NCBI GenBank assembly: GCA_032433595.1
Contig: JASWJB010000374.1
Span: forward strand, 1 to 37,151
DNA from: Conoideocrella luteorostrata
Taxonomy: Eukaryota > Ascomycota > Sordariomycetes > Hypocreales > Clavicipitaceae
Length of the DNA: 37,151 bases
Reading direction: 5' to 3'
The notes beneath the pieces are model-generated. The model saw only the letters and a program-made list of their open reading frames with translations, ran no database searches and was not told the DNA's origin. Of this stretch, positions 20,129 to 30,779 are shown piece by piece. Made by a program: the position numbers and the translations under genes. Positions within the stretch are counted from its first letter, which is position 1. Each line of letters starts with the position of its first letter.

Positions 20129-21832
20129 CTAAACACGATAACCGTTCTTCAGACACTCATTCTTCAACTCACTGATGCCCCCTATTTCGGATACCTTGCC
20201 GTCCATAGCCCATTTCATGATCTCCCAACCTTCAGTTGACCCTCTCGCTTCCGGCCACCCAGCTTGAGTTAAACCAGAAGCCGGGTTCTCAGCAAATGCC
20301 AGATACAAATCTTGCATATTACGACTGACTCGATGTTCAAGTTCCGTTGCCTTTCCCTCAGTCCCATACGTGCCAAATATTAACGGCAATTCAGCAGTGT
20401 GGTAGGCCCCTAGCCATGGCCGTGGACTAATGTCGCTGAAGTTGCCTCCATACAGGTACTGCCAGGTGTGCGATCCCGCAGCTGCGCGAAGCCTCACCTC
20501 TTGAAGCGTCGAACACTGCAGACCGAGTTTGAACGTCTTAGCGGTAGGCTGCAGAAATTTTGGCAGTGATGTAGCAGTCTCACTCCCATTGAAGTTGTAT
20601 GGAACAACAACTGCACCCTCGTTTGTGTTGGTGCCAATCAGCAAGTTGACCTTGGACGCGAAATCTCGACCACCGTGGGACAATCGTCTTGAATAGTTAC
20701 TGAAAACCGTCACATTATCGACAACTGCTGCGAAGGAGAGTCCATCGTCAGCAGCTCCAGTTCCATGCCCGCTGCCCACACTCGCCTGCAAGTACGACTG
20801 TAACTTTAAGGAGGGAACTTGGCGCATGCAATCCAGCTCGGCGGCCGCATTCGTGTTAGTACAGCCAAGTCGCGAGGCAACGTGGGAGAACTGGCTGTAG
20901 TTGGCTGCTGTCGTGGAAGCAGTATCTACAAGAAGGGCATTGCCAGAATCGGCAATCACACCAGAAACGATGGGGTCATCTTTCCAGGCATGAAGGTAGC
21001 CGTCAACACCGTAAGCACCCGCGCTCTCTCCCCATATGGTGATGCGAGTTGGGTCGCCGCCCATGAACGCAATATTCTTTGCCACCCACTCAACGGCCAA
21101 GCGTTGATCCAGTAAACCTACATTCAGATTTTGACCTTGTGCCGCCAATCCTGCCGAGTTGGGCATGCCAAGCAAGTTTAATCGATATTGGACCTGAACG
21201 ACAATGTGACGCTGGCTTCTCTGCACCCAGCTCTGTGCCAATTGATACGGCACATTGGTACCGCCAAAGGAGTAGCCGCCTCCGTGGATCCAAATAATGA
21301 CCGGGAGGGAGGTTTTATTATGGCTTCCACGGCTACTTGCTTCACCGTTCCCGTGACGAGGCGCTGTCGCTGTCGCTGTCGCTGTCTGATGTTTCACCGC
21401 CCACTTTGGAGCGAAGATGGAAAGCCGCAGACAATCCTCTGTCGTGTTGGAGTAGTCGCCTCGTTGAAACATGGCCGCTCCGTTGCCGGCTTCTGTGGCT
21501 GCAGTGTTGTCGAGATATGGCGGGACGTATTGAAAGCAGCCTGCAGGCAGCTTCGTTTTGTACTGGACGCTGCTGTCTAGAGGAGCCTTGGCTGCTACAG
21601 GTGGCGCGAACCGGAGGTCACCGATTGGGGTTTCAGCGTAACGAATATCAGGAAAAGAGGCGATTTCAGGATACGAGGGAGGAATATGAGGTGCAAATAT
21701 GCCTGAGCTGGTGCTCACGGTGAGACCTTTGCCTCTGGTCTGATACCCGCCATCGTTGCTGTTCAATCTTGGCAGGCTGCGGGCAGACACTGCTGTTGAT
21801 GAAACAAAGAAAGCAATAATATACCGTAGCAT
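20129..21832 (-). CDS. Secreted type-B carboxylesterase/lipase
   Basis: Alpha/beta-hydrolase of the cholinesterase/type-B esterase family, hydrolysing carboxyl esters outside the cell. Intronless. I start at ATG 21832 because it begins a clean signal peptide (MLRYIIAFFVSSTAVSARS); the frame is open further upstream but only from a GTG. Length 567. The oxyanion-hole motif is IWIHGGGYSFGG (about 181-192), the nucleophile S270 in GESAG, the acid E405 in TNTNEG and the base H478 in YHTAEL. EDCLRLSIFAP is the second family signature. Several NxS/T sites fit secretion. A Thr-Ala hexanucleotide tract (TATATATA, residues 150-157) interrupts a loop. The acid-to-His distance is 73 residues, roughly 35 fewer than the well-known family members I remember, so part of the helical region seems lost. 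Substrate unknown. Confidence 0.9.
   Translation of the reverse strand: MLRYIIAFFVSSTAVSARSLPRLNSNDGGYQTRGKGLTVSTSSGIFAPHIPPSYPEIASFPDIRYAETPIGDLRFAPPVAAKAPLDSSVQYKTKLPAGCFQYVPPYLDNTAATEAGNGAAMFQRGDYSNTTEDCLRLSIFAPKWAVKHQTATATATAPRHGNGEASSRGSHNKTSLPVIIWIHGGGYSFGGTNVPYQLAQSWVQRSQRHIVVQVQYRLNLLGMPNSAGLAAQGQNLNVGLLDQRLAVEWVAKNIAFMGGDPTRITIWGESAGAYGVDGYLHAWKDDPIVSGVIADSGNALLVDTASTTAANYSQFSHVASRLGCTNTNAAAELDCMRQVPSLKLQSYLQASVGSGHGTGAADDGLSFAAVVDNVTVFSNYSRRLSHGGRDFASKVNLLIGTNTNEGAVVVPYNFNGSETATSLPKFLQPTAKTFKLGLQCSTLQEVRLRAAAGSHTWQYLYGGNFSDISPRPWLGAYHTAELPLIFGTYGTEGKATELEHRVSRNMQDLYLAFAENPASGLTQAGWPEARGSTEGWEIMKWAMDGKVSEIGGISELKNECLKNGYRV
21361..21390. repeat. GCTGTC hexanucleotide repeat inside the esterase gene
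   Basis: About four in-frame tandem copies of GCTGTC encode the alternating Thr-Ala tract of the esterase. It is expected to vary in length between strains without breaking the frame. Confidence 0.8.
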
Positions 21833-23083
21833 TTCTTCCTGCGTAGTATGTACTGTTGGAGAAAGCAGACTACTGGACACGATAGCTCATGGATTGCTGG
21901 TATGTCGATGCCCGTCCATTGGCAAGAGCTGGATGGCACGACGGGCTCTATATGTGGCTGGAAGCCTGCTGACGCTGGGACCGTATTCACTTCTATGTCA
22001 CATAAAATTATGAATTTAGAGAAGCATTGTGTGTCTGACAAATAAAACTCTCCTATTTAGTAAACTTGACCTCCTGAATTGTAGCCGGTGGCGGACTTAA
22101 ACGTAGGAGGGCAGTTGTAAATCCGGCCAGATTTCTAAGCAAACATTGCTGGTCTGCCCTAGTTTTGCTTGGGGCCACAGCTCTTGAAAACCGAAATATA
22201 GCAGGGTTTTTAAAAATTACTGTACCTAAACATTGTGTAGTCCGTAAGCTCATTTGGGGTGATGGCGCGACTGTTTTCTGAAGGATGCGGACTTAGCATT
22301 GGCACCCTGTTTAAGTCCGTGGTTTCGCGAAATTCGCACATGGCGACTCAGCCTTGCCGCTTGCCTATCTCCGCTGTCAGCATATATGCTATTATTTAAA
22401 GAACATGCCCATTTGTCATTTAGAGTACTCGCCCTGTGCGGATTTGTTCCTGCCTGGTGCGTACACTGTTACAATAAATGTAGGGAGTAGTGGGACGCGA
22501 TGGCGTGTGCGCCTTAGGTTAGAAAGAGCTCTCTCCGAGATTGAATGTCGGACTTCTAACTACTCTTACGACTGTAGCACCTACACCTGATAACTGGACG
22601 CGTATTGGAGTTCTTTTCCAAAAGAGTAATTGCCTAACCAGGCAAGATGTGAGGCGTACCACCCATGTATATAAATCTGGTACTGAGTCCATGAATATAA
22701 CCTGATTTGTACTAATTAAAACTAGCCTAGCCACGAATTGGCTCAACGAATGAATCTTTTCCGCGCTGATGGCTTCTATGGGCCATTTATTTGCCTAAAG
22801 TCTTGTACACTGTTGTCCATGGAGTCATGTGAGACAGCCTGCTCACTTGCGCAGTGCCGTTCACTGATATATATACAGTGAAACAACTTCTCAGAGCTCG
22901 TCCATTAGGGGCGGTGATGACAGGGCATGTGCCAAAAAGTCCAAGGTGTAATATATCGACAGGTTGAGTAGGATGTTCTTTCTCTATTATACTATTTGAC
23001 TACCAGGGAGAGGTCTTGATACATGCTGAATCTCTGTTTCAGTAGTCCACACGCAACTTACAAACCGGCAACGGTTCTATGGG
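21833..23083. other. Intergenic with a weak inverted repeat
   Basis: No credible gene. It contains an 11 bp inverted repeat, CGGACTTAAAC at 22092-22102 and its complement at 22309-22319, with a partial direct copy (CGGACTTA) at 22289. TATATATAC near 22868 is the most TATA-like string, with no gene clearly attached. Confidence 0.45.
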
Positions 23084-24340
23084 TCACGTCTTCCCCATCA
23101 ACCAGAAGATCTTACTCCCAACCCAGAGCCCACTCATCATAGCATAGTAATGCAAGCCTCTAGCATGAGTATTATGAATCCGGCTATGCGATTCCTTGAG
23201 CGTCGATTCCGCCCTCGGCACAGCCAACTTATCATACGCTACGAGCGTGTCGTCCATTGACTGACAGGCACAAATTTGACGAGCCAAGTCCAGGCCATCC
23301 ATTAAAGCCATGTTCGCTCCATTTCCTGCAAATGGACTAACGGCATGGTTTGTGTCTCCTAGAAACACCACCCCTCTGAGCGCTGCATCGCCAGCGTGAG
23401 CAAAGGGCCTTTTATCCCGAGCGGGGATCATGAAGGATGACTCTTGCTCAGTGGCATGAACGATGGTCCGGAAAGGCTCCTGTATCATGTGGCCTCTTTG
23501 TAGGGCCTCTTCTTTAAGCGCAGCAAAGTGTTGGCCCGAGCTTGAGTCGTATTTGCTCGTTCTCATGGCCTCTTTAAAACTGAGGCCCCAGACCACGCCT
23601 GTAGCATCTACTGGCGAGAAGAAGCATCCTACGCCTTGGCCTGCGATGACCATGCCCCAGTTCTTGGAGACGGGCTCGGGGATTCCGTTGGGGAATCTGC
23701 CCACGCCGCCGATCTGTATGGCACCGGCGTACTTGAGCGTATCGTCGGGCCTGAAAGAGGCGCGAATGTTGCTGTGCGCCCCGTCTGCAGCTATGAGCAA
23801 GTCGCAGTCATTTGTGAACGATTGGCCGCCCTCGCCTGACGAAGAGAGATGCACCCTCATCCGTCCGTCAGGCAGCCTTTCCGCGGACGTGCACACAGTA
23901 TTCCACTGAATGTCGTATAGCCTTTCAGCAGCAGCAACATACACTTCTCGCAAGTCATTCCTGGCAATGCGAAACCCGCTCGACGGGATGTCCTGATAGG
24001 GTTCAAACTTCAAAGAAAGGAGTTGTGTCCAATCACTCGACCATAGTCGAAAGCCAGCGTTGCCGTTGCTTTTCGTAACGGCATGCTTCATCAGGTCGTC
24101 CAGCAAGCCGACATCCCTGGCGGCCACGAGACCACCGTTCTGGTCGAAGCCATGGAGGGAGAGAGAGTAGCCCTGGCGACTAAGCGGTAGATGACGGCCT
24201 TGCCGTTCATAAATGGTGATTTGGGGACGTGGGCGGGATGAAGGCCAGTTTTGGTGCAGGGCGATGGCGAAGGATAGGCCAGCGAAGCCGGAGCCTGCAA
24301 TGACGATTTGCTTGCCTGCTAGGAAATGAGATTCGGACAT
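23084..24340 (-). CDS. FAD-dependent monooxygenase (PHBH fold)
   Basis: Class A flavoprotein hydroxylase: uses NAD(P)H and O2 to hydroxylate or oxidise a small, usually aromatic or polyketide-like molecule. Intronless, 418 residues from ATG 24340; the frame extends upstream only from a GTG and lacks the family N terminus. Motifs: dinucleotide fold IVIAGSGFAGLSFA (GxGxxG at 16-21), the FAD/NADPH motif DLLIAADGAHSNIR near residue 190-205 and the GD motif FLGDTNHAVSPFAGNGANMA near 330. There is no signal peptide; the C-terminal hydrophobic patch (YYAMMSGLWVGSKIFWL) could touch a membrane. Such enzymes serve secondary metabolism or degradation of aromatics. The neighbouring esterase and glycosyltransferase fit either role. 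Substrate cannot be read from sequence. Confidence 0.9.
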   Translation of the reverse strand: MSESHFLAGKQIVIAGSGFAGLSFAIALHQNWPSSRPRPQITIYERQGRHLPLSRQGYSLSLHGFDQNGGLVAARDVGLLDDLMKHAVTKSNGNAGFRLWSSDWTQLLSLKFEPYQDIPSSGFRIARNDLREVYVAAAERLYDIQWNTVCTSAERLPDGRMRVHLSSSGEGGQSFTNDCDLLIAADGAHSNIRASFRPDDTLKYAGAIQIGGVGRFPNGIPEPVSKNWGMVIAGQGVGCFFSPVDATGVVWGLSFKEAMRTSKYDSSSGQHFAALKEEALQRGHMIQEPFRTIVHATEQESSFMIPARDKRPFAHAGDAALRGVVFLGDTNHAVSPFAGNGANMALMDGLDLARQICACQSMDDTLVAYDKLAVPRAESTLKESHSRIHNTHARGLHYYAMMSGLWVGSKIFWLMGKT

Positions 24341-26188
24341 GATGAACGATGAATGATGGATAAACTGTGACGGCGGAATAAAGAAGCGTGTTCGTGACAA
24401 CAGAGAAACTATAGTCTGAAGCTTTATATGGTTCTTGTTTGGCACTGTTGTACAATGAAGGCGGTGTCTTTTTCGTGCATATCGGGCATAAGAGTAAAGA
24501 CCATACAGGGGGAATTCAAGAACGGCAGTTGGTCAAAACCTTTCCCTTTGTACTCGTACCTCAGCAAAGCAGGTAGACGTGCATGTTGACTAGCCCTACC
24601 GGCAGGCGGCCCGGGGGCGTGGGTTTGTGACGTTTTGTCGAAGAATGCGCAAGCGGCCGCGACACCACATTACTACTCACTGCGCAGGTATGGTAGAGTA
24701 CGTATACATCGGACAGATCAGAAGCGCGAGGCCCGACACGAGCACACGATGCCTGAATGCCATGTCTGGCTAGCCGGGACTAGACTCGCACTTAGTATTC
24801 TAGTACTCCGTAGAATAGTGACATACTAGTATCATCCCTCGTATCGCCACCAAGAAGAGTATGGAGGAACCTCCCTCGCCGTTACTTCTAATCCCTATTC
24901 GGGTACCAACCTCTAGCTCGGTACCGGCAACTAGCGCCGAGTTTCAACACGAATTGGTGCCTCGAGGCTGACAGGCAAATCGACAGTAAGCATATCTGAG
25001 CTAAAATGCCGCGATGGGTATAGCTGGTCAGTGCCGCGACAAAATGCACGTATGACACTGCCAGACGTAAGCAAACAATCCCGCGTGACCGTTATGTAAT
25101 TCTACCTTTCTGCCTAATCGCTGTTAGGCTTGTGATATATCTGTCTTTGGTGTACGTGGGCTTTGTGAGGGAAATGATGGGTAGGTACGCGGTAATGAAG
25201 CCGGACTGAAGTTGCGGAATGGAGCCATAAAGAGGTACCCATAACTACTCTGTAGTTACTTTGTCGCGGCGGCCCCGCAGCGGGAGTTCTCTGTACATTC
25301 TCCGTACTATGTACATAACTAGGGTTTTCTTCCCGTAATTTTCTTCCCGTAGAGGGTTTCTGGTGAGCAGTTTGACGAAATGCTACGCAGAAGGCTTGAT
25401 ATAGAACATGCTCTGCAGTTATTCTACGCAGTTCTAGCTGCTCAAGAAAACAATTACAACCCAAGAATTTAAAAATTATATATGCTCTAACTGAATCACC
25501 TGATCCTATAGATGCTAGGATAGATGATAAGCCTGCCGAGGCTAGACAATGCGATATGGCGTGGTTTGGATAGGAATCAAGATAATTTCTGCAGGTGATA
25601 GTCAATGACTCGGGGCTAAGAACGACCACCGGGTGATCAAAGCAAGATACAGGCAGATGAGGATCCAAAGCTTGACATATATATATGGGTTATGGCTTTG
25701 GGAGTACAGGCTGGGATATATTGACCAATGTGGGCAGAGATAGTCCGCGTGTAGAAGTTCAAGGATCGAGAGCCATAGAGGTCAATACTGCCCAAGACGA
25801 TAAACATAGTCTAGCCGGGGGAAGCGTTGGCTATTAGGTACCTCAAAGCACCGTCGAGTGTATGTATTGTATGAGTGCAAATATAAATACATACATACCA
25901 CGGAGTACGGAGTAGTAAATGCGTAGTTGGTTAGCTAGTGGAGTTTTTATGTTTCATTCACTCCATTGACTGTCGCTTGAAGTACCCGCCCCACCCTTCC
26001 CTCTTCACTAGTTCCTAAGTCACCAAGTACTCCGTAACGTAGGCTCGATCACGGCCCCCACCCACTAGCGGCTGCTGTCCTTTGCAGCGGTCCCTGACGA
26101 CATGACACCTGTCAGTCTGTTCTTTACATCTCATCATCGTGAGTCTCGCATATGCCAAAAAAGCCTGCGATTCTCTCTGTCGCCCAGC
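24341..26188. other. Divergent 1.85 kb region with three TACGGAGTA elements
   Basis: Between the monooxygenase (-) and the membrane protein (+). Exact elements are TACTCCGTA at 24804 and 26028 and TACGGAGTA at 25906, with near copies at 25243 and 25295. A TATATATAT run lies at about 25677-25686. A 184-codon minus-strand frame (25114-25668) starts with TTG, has no recognisable content and is not accepted. Confidence 0.55.
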
Positions 26189-27334
26189 ATGGCAATCGGT
26201 TGGGATTCGTAAGTCCCTTCGCCTCCATTCTTTCTCTCCCAGAATTGCCTCTTACAACATTGGACCGAAACTAATAAGCATGAAATCTCAAGCATCCGCT
26301 CCCTGCTCCTCTTCTTCGTCCCCATCCTCCTCCCCAAGGCCATCTCGTGGTATCGCTCTATCCGCTCCTCCTCCCACGGCCTACCCATCCAACCAGTCCC
26401 TCCGCGCGTCCGCACCGCCCTTGGCCTGCTATTCGTCCTCGCGTCCATCTATCTCGTCAAAACGCTGCCTGTTTTCGCACCCGAAAACCTCTTCGTGCGA
26501 ACGCAAAGCAGACTACAAATTCCTGTCGATGTCCTCTTCAACCGAGTATCTACATTCCGTCCGGGCAATATGCTCACATCCACGGACCATGCACTGAGAG
26601 CAAAATTCGTCAATCTGGAGAGCAGGCTTCTGTACCTGCAGTTTGGGCCGCAGGTTCTTGCTGAGTGCCCGTTCTGCAATGCCGATGAACCCAAGAGCTA
26701 TTTCTACTATGCGCTCCCGTCGATCCTGTGGCCCCATCTCGCCAACTTGATCGTCATAGCTGCCATGACCAGCCCCACAATCACCGGGAAATACGGCTCC
26801 CAGTGGCGTACTCTCGCTACGATTGCGGCATTGACCATTGCCGGATTGGAAGCTTATGTCGTCGGTTCATACAAATACCAGTCCAATGCGAGGGCGTTGC
26901 GCCTCCCCGACATTGAATTCTTCTACTGGTCCATGCGAAACTACCGACTGCTCGCGCTGTGTGCGCTCGACGGCGTCCTCGGATGGGTCTTGTACTTGTC
27001 GTCTACGAACCGGGCTTTCGTCCAGCTGCCCTCGTCATCGGAACGCATTGATGATGTTACGAGCAGGCTTGCAATGGCAAGGAGCCGGCTGAGTGCTATT
27101 GGGATCATCAACAACACTGCCATGAGGGATGAGGAGCTCCGTAATCGGTGCCAGGGCTACTGGGCGCACGAGGTACGATTGATGAGAGAGGTCATGGAGG
27201 AGAGAGACGTGGTTGAGGGCGTGAATGATGCGTTGAGCAATAGGATCAACATTGACAGCGTGAACAAAGATGCAGAGGCGTATACGAATGGCGTATTGGA
27301 GGCGTTGCGTACTTCAGATGAGGATGAGTCGTGA
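26189..27334 (+). CDS. Multi-pass membrane protein of unknown function
   Basis: The long frame covers 26293-27334 without an ATG at its head. A 20 nt first exon (26189-26208, coding MAIGWD plus TC) with donor GTAAGT and an 84 nt intron ending TCAAG restores a natural N terminus, MAIGWDSIRSLLLFFVPI. Total 353 residues. Hydrophobic segments lie at about 9-25, 47-63, 150-170, 180-200 and 215-235; a conserved-looking CPFC motif precedes the third. The last 110 residues are soluble, charged and helical (VRLMREVMEERD). The architecture matches uncharacterised fungal membrane proteins whose N termini look alike to my memory; I cannot assign a function or a compartment. It converges on RUD3 with 260 bp between stops. 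Confidence 0.75.
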
Positions 27335-27594
27335 ATAATGATTTGATACTAGGAAAGATGAATTATAGATTCGACAGATATAGAATTGGCCTCTACCTTT
27401 TCACACGTAACATGAGGCTCGCATATGTGTGTGTGCATTGCATAGATACAAAGACAAAAATCAACCAAACTTCATTGCTTATGCATTATGTGTGTGTGAT
27501 GCCTCTACAGAAACTCCTAGATGATCCACTATTTGTCCCGACAAGGTTCGCACACTGGCTGCCGTGTGCATTCGCAGAGATATACCGTCCTTCA

Positions 27595-29429
27595 TCATGC
27601 CTTTGAATCTGGCTGACCCGTTGTTGCGCTACTGACACTAGCTTTCCGAGATGCAGCTGGATTTGTGGCCGTCCCATCAACACCCTCCTGGGCACTTCTC
27701 TCCAAGAAACTAGCCCATAGTTCTGCAAGAGATTCCTTGTCTTTGGCTGACGTGGGTTCCGAAAAGACATCGGCCCCTAATGATGGCGAGCTGGGCGTTC
27801 TGTGGAACGGACTTGAAGGTAGACGTAGGCTGCCGCTCGAGGCTCCTGGGCGAGCCAATCCAGCTTGTTCGCGCTGCTCGTCCGTCCAGTTGAGATAGCC
27901 GGCCATGACTTGGAGGACCTGAAAGCGTTTCGCGTCGCCGCGGTCAAGAGTGAGAAAGTGGAGGAGGTGGTTCGTGACGACTTGTCTGTTGAAGTGTCAG
28001 TGATTCGTAGGTACTCTAGGTATCTGCCGTGTACTGCGTATCCCGGGACCTGATTATATATAATGTGACGAACATACCTGTCTACATTGTCTTCTGGTTT
28101 GGTCTTTTTCAAATATCGCAGTGCTTTGGTCAAGTGATCATTCAGAACGATAGCCTCGTGTCTCAACTTGCCGATGAGCAGGCTCTTCTCCTTGACTTCC
28201 TTCTCAAAGGGGGCTGCTCGCGCAAGCTCCTTGGACATGTCCGCCCTGGCTTCTTCGGCTTCCGTGGCGCGAGCCTCCGCCTGCTGTGCAAGCTCCTTTT
28301 GCGTCTGCAGCTGGGATTCGGTCGTCTCCACCATATCTCGAAGTTCCTTCTTTCGAGCCTCCTGGATCTCCCGAAGAGCATTCTGCAGGTTGTCTACGAG
28401 GGTGGCTTGGCTGTCGCGGTCTGCCACAGCATCGTCGCGGTCTTTCCTGAGACTCTCTACCTGACTCTTGAGCCCTTCTACCTCACCCGATAGGTTCTCT
28501 TTGATGGAGCGCTCTTCTATGGCCAGAACCTCCCACTCGCCCATGGTGTTTGTCGTAGCTTCCATTTGATCCTTGAGGTGCTGAACCGTCCTGGTGAGCT
28601 CTTCCTTCTCCTTTTGCCAGTTGTGGGCTGACAGGTTGTTGCGACTCCGAAGCGTGGATAGCTCCCGATTTGTATCTTGCAGTTCCTGCGCCGACACCTG
28701 GAGCTGGTTCTTTTCTGATTCCAGCTCTTCGTTTTTCAATTCCAGCTCCTCAATGCGGTCAGTCGCCTCCTTGAGCTCGGCCTTGTCCTGCGCTATTCTC
28801 TCTCTAACAGATTGTTTAATATCCGAGACCCGACCTAGCAATTTGTCGTATTCCGCTTCAGCGTCCTCCTTCTCCGTTTTCAGTTGAGAGACTTCTTGTT
28901 CATGTGTCGTCTGTATGCTCTCGAGCTGTTTGCGGAGCTGCTCAACCTCCACCCGGAGAGCCTCTCGCTCCTTGCCCATAGCCTCCAACTTGGCAGACGG
29001 ATCTGAATCGTTGGTTGTGTAGACATCGGGCTTAGCTGGCTCTACAGTATGGCCGTTGCCGCCCGACTCGGCCTTTTTGGTGTTCTCTGCGGTATCCTAG
29101 CAGACAGGACGGATTTCAATCAGCAATCGCATTTCTGAGATGGTAGCACGATTTGGTCGCGATAAGGCGGGAAACCTACAGGGCCCGACTCGTCCTCGTT
29201 TCCAGGCTCTTCATTCTCATGGTTCGCATCACCGTTGCTTAGAGATGCGGGGTCTTTGTTCTTGTTGTTCGCATTCTTCTTCTTTTTGTTGTTCTTCCTC
29301 TTGGGTGCTGCGGGTGGACGATTAGAACACGGTAGCCAGTAGCCAGTGGGCGAGGAGCGGCGAGGGTATGGTAGTCTACAAACCTGAATTGGGTGTCTGC
29401 GCAGGCTCAGCATCAGCTGTCGAGGACAT
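27595..29429 (-). CDS. RUD3: Rud3/GMAP-210-like golgin with GRAB domain, four exons
   Basis: Golgi matrix coiled-coil protein; the C-terminal GRIP-related Arf-binding (GRAB) domain recruits Rud3/GMAP-210 to cis-Golgi membranes through Arf1-GTP. Exons: 29429-29384, 29307-29180, 29096-28078 and 27985-27595, total 527 residues, all junctions in frame. The N terminus is Lys/Asn-rich (APKRKNNKKKKNANNKNK). Continuous heptad-type coiled coil fills about residues 95-360. The GRAB signature LIGKLRHEAIVLNDHLTKAL lies just before the last intron (27986-28077), which falls inside the domain: NVDR continues as QVVTNHLLHFLTLDRGDAKR and VLQVMAGYLNW. The tail after it is Ser/Pro-rich. Without that splice the frame runs into unrelated sequence. 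Rud3 rather than Imh1 (true GRIP) rests on the LRHEA block. Confidence 0.9.
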
Positions 29430-30779
29430 TGTGGGAGATGAGGCACGGCAGTGAAGCGGCCTGTATGTGCGTGCTGTTGGGGTTGGCCTGCGAGTGGTGG
29501 TGACGGGTCAACGACGAGCGAAGGCCTAACCTCGAGATTGAAGCTGACGAGGCGCAACGAATGGTCTGGTCCTGTTGGTTGATTGTACCACGCATGCATG
29601 CAACACGTTGGAGAACAATAGGTAGTTAGTGTGGAATGTGGGATGTGGAGAGCGGGTCTGACTGAGGTGAGTGAGCCAGATTGGGGGTACGGTGCGACAA
29701 CACTCAAGCAACTAATTGATGAACCCTTTGAGCCGCTGATACTCTTTGGCGATAGCTAACTGAGTTATAGACTTGTATAGATATTGAAATTGGTGCAGCA
29801 GGAATACATGGTAATACAGAAGCATATCTAGGTAGTTATTATATTTTATATTTCGAAAGTTACCTGTGCTGTTGACGGCTATGGAGGAGGGCATACTTGT
29901 CACCTTGTGATGGTGCAGTCATTTGTGAGAAACCGGACTAACCGAATCGCTATATTATATGAAATTGCAGCAATACCAGGATGATCGATACGTCATTGAG
30001 TGAACATCCACCTGTTCATGTAAATCAACTAAATAGATTGCACTTGCATGTAAATATGTACTTCGTAGTCAGTATACGGAGTACCACATCCATCAGTCAG
30101 CTGGTTCATTACAGGGCTAACAGCTGCTGTGACGGAACCCTTAGGCTAACATTAGCGCAGCGCAGCGCCAAAGTTCAAGTACAGTGAGTGGGCCTCCAGT
30201 AATTTCGAGCCAAGAAACAACCAAATCGAATAGAGTACTTGCTCCGGCTCCGTACGGAGTAGTGGCTCGGAATTACTGCTGAGGTACCGAGCACTGTAAC
30301 TCGTGCTAAAAGGCCCACAAGTGCAAGCGCAGTTATAGCGCCATTATAGCCAACGACTGCCTTTCTGTCTACAATACTCTTCCCAACCCATTCTGTCTCT
30401 ATCTCTGTTGACTACGGAGTACAAGCATTCAAACAAGGCTGCAGCAGATTGCGTCGTGCATAAATAGGCAGCCACCTTTAATAATCCTACAGATAACTCT
30501 ACCTTCTTACAAAAAAAATATATGTATATTTATATATACATATATAGAAGGACAGATGTTTCTTCGGAAGAGACAAAAAGACTTACCGATAGTGTTTTGA
30601 GTTCGCACGTATGCGTGAATTTCACATTTGAGTCTTTGAGTCCGGAACTAAGCCAGGAGGAGCTTGAAACCGTGGCCATGATCATGCGGAAACAAAACAA
30701 GTATTTACTACCTAGTACGCCGGTCCCAGACACATGAACTAATCACAATGTGAAATCTGTACGCTGCTAGTCTTTAGAT
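29430..30779. other. Intergenic with TACGGAGTA copies and an AT hairpin
   Basis: Upstream of RUD3, downstream of NOP15. Exact elements start at 30075, 30253 and 30413; the one at 30253 lies in a 12 bp perfect palindrome CTCCGTACGGAG (30248-30259). An AT-only inverted repeat is at 30518-30545. A 71-codon frame at 30522-30737 begins in that AT repeat and is not accepted as a gene. Confidence 0.6.
30518..30545. repeat. AT-only 12 bp inverted repeat
   Basis: TATATGTATAT (30519-30529) and ATATACATATA (30534-30544) pair around a 4 nt loop, with one more A:T pair outside. It sits about 235 bp beyond the NOP15 stop and may simply be a slippage-prone AT tract. Confidence 0.75.

Noticed and set aside
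25114..25668. 184-codon minus-strand open frame
   Set aside because: It starts with TTG, has no recognisable motif, random-looking composition and spans TACTCCGTA-like repeat decay; treated as chance.
30522..30737. 71-codon plus-strand frame starting in an AT repeat
   Set aside because: Its first residues are a Tyr-Ile repeat made by the AT hairpin and the rest is unrecognisable.
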